A stretch of 8,275 bases of DNA from DAIUCA01 sp964613675 (GTDB taxonomy: Bacteria; Pseudomonadota; Gammaproteobacteria; Competibacterales; Competibacteraceae): the NCBI GenBank assembly GCA_964613675.1, contig CAZTIH010000115.1, positions 1 through 8,275 on the forward strand, given 5' to 3'. A program made the translations under genes and the position numbers. The notes beneath the pieces are model-generated. The model searched no databases and was not told where the DNA came from. It worked only from the letters and a program-made list of their open reading frames with translations. This document shows, in pieces, positions 6,961 through 8,275 of this stretch. How positions within the stretch are numbered: the first letter of the stretch is position 1; each line of letters opens with the position of its first letter.

Positions 6961-7914
6961 TTAAGGGACATCCACCGCCGATAATAATCGTTCTACTAAC
7001 GATTTTACGGAATGCTCCGAATACGCATCAGAAGGACTCAAGCGATGAATTGCCACCGCCGGCAAAATTTTCTGGACATCTTCAGGTAACACATGATCGC
7101 GGTGACTCAACAGGGCAAATGCCCGCGCTGCCCGCAAGGCACCAATTCCTGCTCGCGGAGATAATCCGTGTAAAAACAATCCTCCATGACGACTGTAATC
7201 CAACAAACCCTGCAAATAATCCAGTAAAGCGTCGGAGATGTGAACTTGTTCTACTCGCTGTTGCAGATGTCGCAAATCCTCAACCGTCATCACGGGCTCT
7301 AATCGTTGCAGTAAATTACGCCGAGATTCACCCCTCAAAAGCAATCGTTCTGCTGCGGCATCTGGATAACCTAAAGAAATGCGCAATAGAAATCGGTCGA
7401 GTTGCGATTCAGGTAGGGGAAACGCCCCAATTTGTTCTGTCGGGTTCTGTGTCGCTATCACGAAAAAGGGTTCTGGAAGGGGCCGAGTCTCGCCTTCCGC
7501 AGTGACCTGCCGCTCCTCCATCGCCTCCAAGAGCGCAGACTGTGTTTTGGGCGTCGCACGATTGATTTCATCGGCAAGAATGAGCTGCGCAAAAATAGGT
7601 CCGGGATGGAAAACAAAGGCTTCTTTAGTCCGTTCGTAGATCGCCGCACCTAAAATGTCTGCTGGTAACAGATCACTCGTGAACTGGATGCGCCGCTGCT
7701 GCAACCCCATCACCGTGGCGATGGCGTGGGCAAGCGTCGTCTTCCCGAGTCCTGGCAGATCTTCAATCAGCAGGTGACCCTGTGCTAACAGACAGGTCAA
7801 CGCTAATTTTAAGGTCTCTTCCTTGCCCAATAGAACAGAGTTCAAAGTATGCAGAACCTGGTTAAGCGAATCAGACGAAGACTTAGCAGAAGAGGCCAGT
7901 GTTGCAGTACTCAT
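6961..7914 (-). CDS. MoxR-family AAA+ ATPase
   Basis: MoxR ATPases are AAA+ chaperone-like enzymes thought to help activate or assemble partner proteins, commonly those with vWA domains. With the start at 7914 the product is 317 residues, usual for the family. It shows Walker A DLPGLGKT (52-59), Walker B LILADEIN (111-118), sensor 1 ATQN (154-157), the LDRF arginine motif (172-175) and a sensor-2-like LSPRAG (251-256), so it should hydrolyse ATP. I prefer 7914 to the more upstream in-frame ATG at 7962: a TGGAG lies 6 bases before it, and the extra 16 residues read as leader sequence. The first ~15 residues are Ser/Ala/Thr-rich and probably flexible. It is the first gene of a two-gene unit with the DUF58 gene, downstream of hemL on the same strand. 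Confidence 0.93.
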   Translation of the reverse strand: MSTATLASSAKSSSDSLNQVLHTLNSVLLGKEETLKLALTCLLAQGHLLIEDLPGLGKTTLAHAIATVMGLQQRRIQFTSDLLPADILGAAIYERTKEAFVFHPGPIFAQLILADEINRATPKTQSALLEAMEERQVTAEGETRPLPEPFFVIATQNPTEQIGAFPLPESQLDRFLLRISLGYPDAAAERLLLRGESRRNLLQRLEPVMTVEDLRHLQQRVEQVHISDALLDYLQGLLDYSRHGGLFLHGLSPRAGIGALRAARAFALLSHRDHVLPEDVQKILPAVAIHRLSPSDAYSEHSVKSLVERLLSAVDVP

Positions 7915-7920
7915 AGAGAT

Positions 7921-7925
7921 CTCCA
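7921..7925 (-). promoter_or_regulatory. Ribosome binding site of the moxR-like gene
   Basis: On the minus strand TGGAG lies with a 6-base spacer before the ATG at 7914. This fixes the start there and not at the upstream in-frame ATG at 7962. Confidence 0.8.
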
Positions 7926-7940
7926 GGAAAATGATTCTCC
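7926..7940 (-). promoter_or_regulatory. 15-bp palindrome before moxR (possible operator, Fur-box-like)
   Basis: The minus strand reads GGAGAATCATTTTCC, a 15-base near-palindrome with 6 of 7 arm positions symmetric around a central C. It abuts the moxR ribosome binding site. It agrees with the 15-mer Fur-box core TGATAATCATTATCA at 11 of 15 positions by eye. In RNA the same bases could form a 6-bp hairpin with a 3-base loop. Either an operator or an RNA element beside the ribosome binding site is possible, and chance is not excluded. Confidence 0.3.
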
Positions 7941-7968
7941 TCAGAAACTCGCAATGCAGCAATTGCTC

Positions 7969-8008
7969 CCGTGCGTTACATAAAAAGCACGGAATGGCCG
8001 AAGCATTC
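7969..8008 (-). terminator. Overlapping hairpins after hemL (possible weak terminator)
   Basis: In the minus-strand transcript, hairpin 1 (8008-7992) pairs GAATGC with GCATTC-like bases around a UUCG tetraloop, with one bulged C. Five bases later comes a run of five U (7986-7982). Hairpin 2 (7992-7969) is a perfect 6-bp CCGTGC/GCACGG stem whose 12-base loop contains that U run. The two share the bases at the hairpin junction, so they should compete. The first hairpin resembles a weak terminator of hemL, but the U-tract is offset and short. Confidence 0.35.
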
Positions 8009-8026
8009 TAGCGGCTCGTCATTCTA

Positions 8027-8275
8027 TTAAAGCGTCGCAAATACGCGATCTGCACAAGCGATGACTTTTGATAAATCCTGATCGGTATGGGCTGAGGACA
8101 TAAATCCAGCTTCAAAGGCCGAAGGTGCGAAATAAACGCCTAATTCCAACATGCCGTGAAAAAACTGCTTAAATCGTTCAATGTCGCAATTTACTGCCTC
8201 TTGATAACTTGTCACGATTTCTCGGTCGGTAAAGAAAAATCCGAACATCCCCCCAACTGCGTGAGTTGATAAAGG
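8027..8275 (-). CDS. hemL: Glutamate-1-semialdehyde 2,1-aminomutase (C-terminal part, cut by window edge)
   Basis: HemL is a PLP-dependent cytosolic enzyme that converts glutamate-1-semialdehyde to 5-aminolevulinate, the last step of the C5 route to haem and other tetrapyrroles. The last 82 residues are visible; the frame stays open to the window end and the start lies beyond 8275. The stretch GGMFGFFFTD and the ending GVYFAPSAFEAGFMSSAHT closely match the C-terminus of E. coli HemL, and the fragment ends in RVFATL as that protein ends in RVFAKL. The PLP lysine lies outside the window. The ATG at 8248 is an internal methionine, not the start. The moxR-like gene follows 112 bases downstream on the same strand. 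Confidence 0.95.
   Translation of the reverse strand, partial: PLSTHAVGGMFGFFFTDREIVTSYQEAVNCDIERFKQFFHGMLELGVYFAPSAFEAGFMSSAHTDQDLSKVIACADRVFATL

Noticed and set aside
7050..7505. 151-residue plus-strand frame across the moxR-like gene
   Set aside because: It overlaps the conserved AAA+ core on the opposite strand and has no protein features of its own.
7915..7962. Upstream in-frame ATG at 7962 as the moxR start (16 extra residues)
   Set aside because: The ATG at 7914 has a good ribosome binding site at 6 bases, and the extra residues span the palindrome and ribosome binding site and do not look like family sequence.
7940..7969. Promoter for moxR with TTGCTG and GAGAAT at 17-base spacing on the minus strand
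   Set aside because: Only 3 of 6 and 4 of 6 consensus matches; too weak to annotate without transcript data.

Overview
The window looks like a chromosomal segment of a gammaproteobacterium. The protein sequences of InfB, RbfA, TruB, RpsO, PNPase and HemL read like close relatives of their Escherichia coli counterparts, and the gene order infB-rbfA-truB-rpsO-pnp is the classical nusA/infB operon order of that class. I cannot name a genus from the sequence alone. I see no prophage, insertion sequence, CRISPR array or other accessory island.

Left part (1-5860, plus strand): the distal half of the translation/RNA-metabolism operon. It holds the 3' part of infB (initiation factor IF2, cut by the window edge), rbfA (30S maturation), truB (tRNA pseudouridine-55 synthase), rpsO (ribosomal protein S15) and pnp (polynucleotide phosphorylase). 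The genes are packed very tightly: infB/rbfA abut, rbfA/truB overlap by one base, truB/rpsO are 8 bases apart and rpsO/pnp 3 bases apart. A strong intrinsic terminator closes the operon at 5840-5860.

Middle (5862-5994): a sigma70-type promoter sits directly behind that terminator and drives a complete tRNA-Ser(GGA) gene with an encoded CCA end.

Right part (6019-8275, minus strand): a two-gene unit, a MoxR-family AAA+ ATPase followed with zero spacing by a DUF58 membrane-anchored protein, converging on the tRNA gene. Upstream of it lies the 3' end of hemL (glutamate-1-semialdehyde aminomutase, haem/tetrapyrrole synthesis), cut by the right window edge. The 112-base hemL-moxR gap holds two overlapping hairpins and a short palindrome next to the moxR ribosome binding site.

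The genes are mostly ordinary housekeeping genes. The points worth a second look are a tandem repeat in the disordered N-terminal part of IF2, the absence of any rpsO-pnp leader of the kind used for PNPase autoregulation in E. coli, the palindrome and paired hairpins before moxR, and the lack of a transglutaminase gene after the moxR-DUF58 pair. I did not find a convincing undescribed system.
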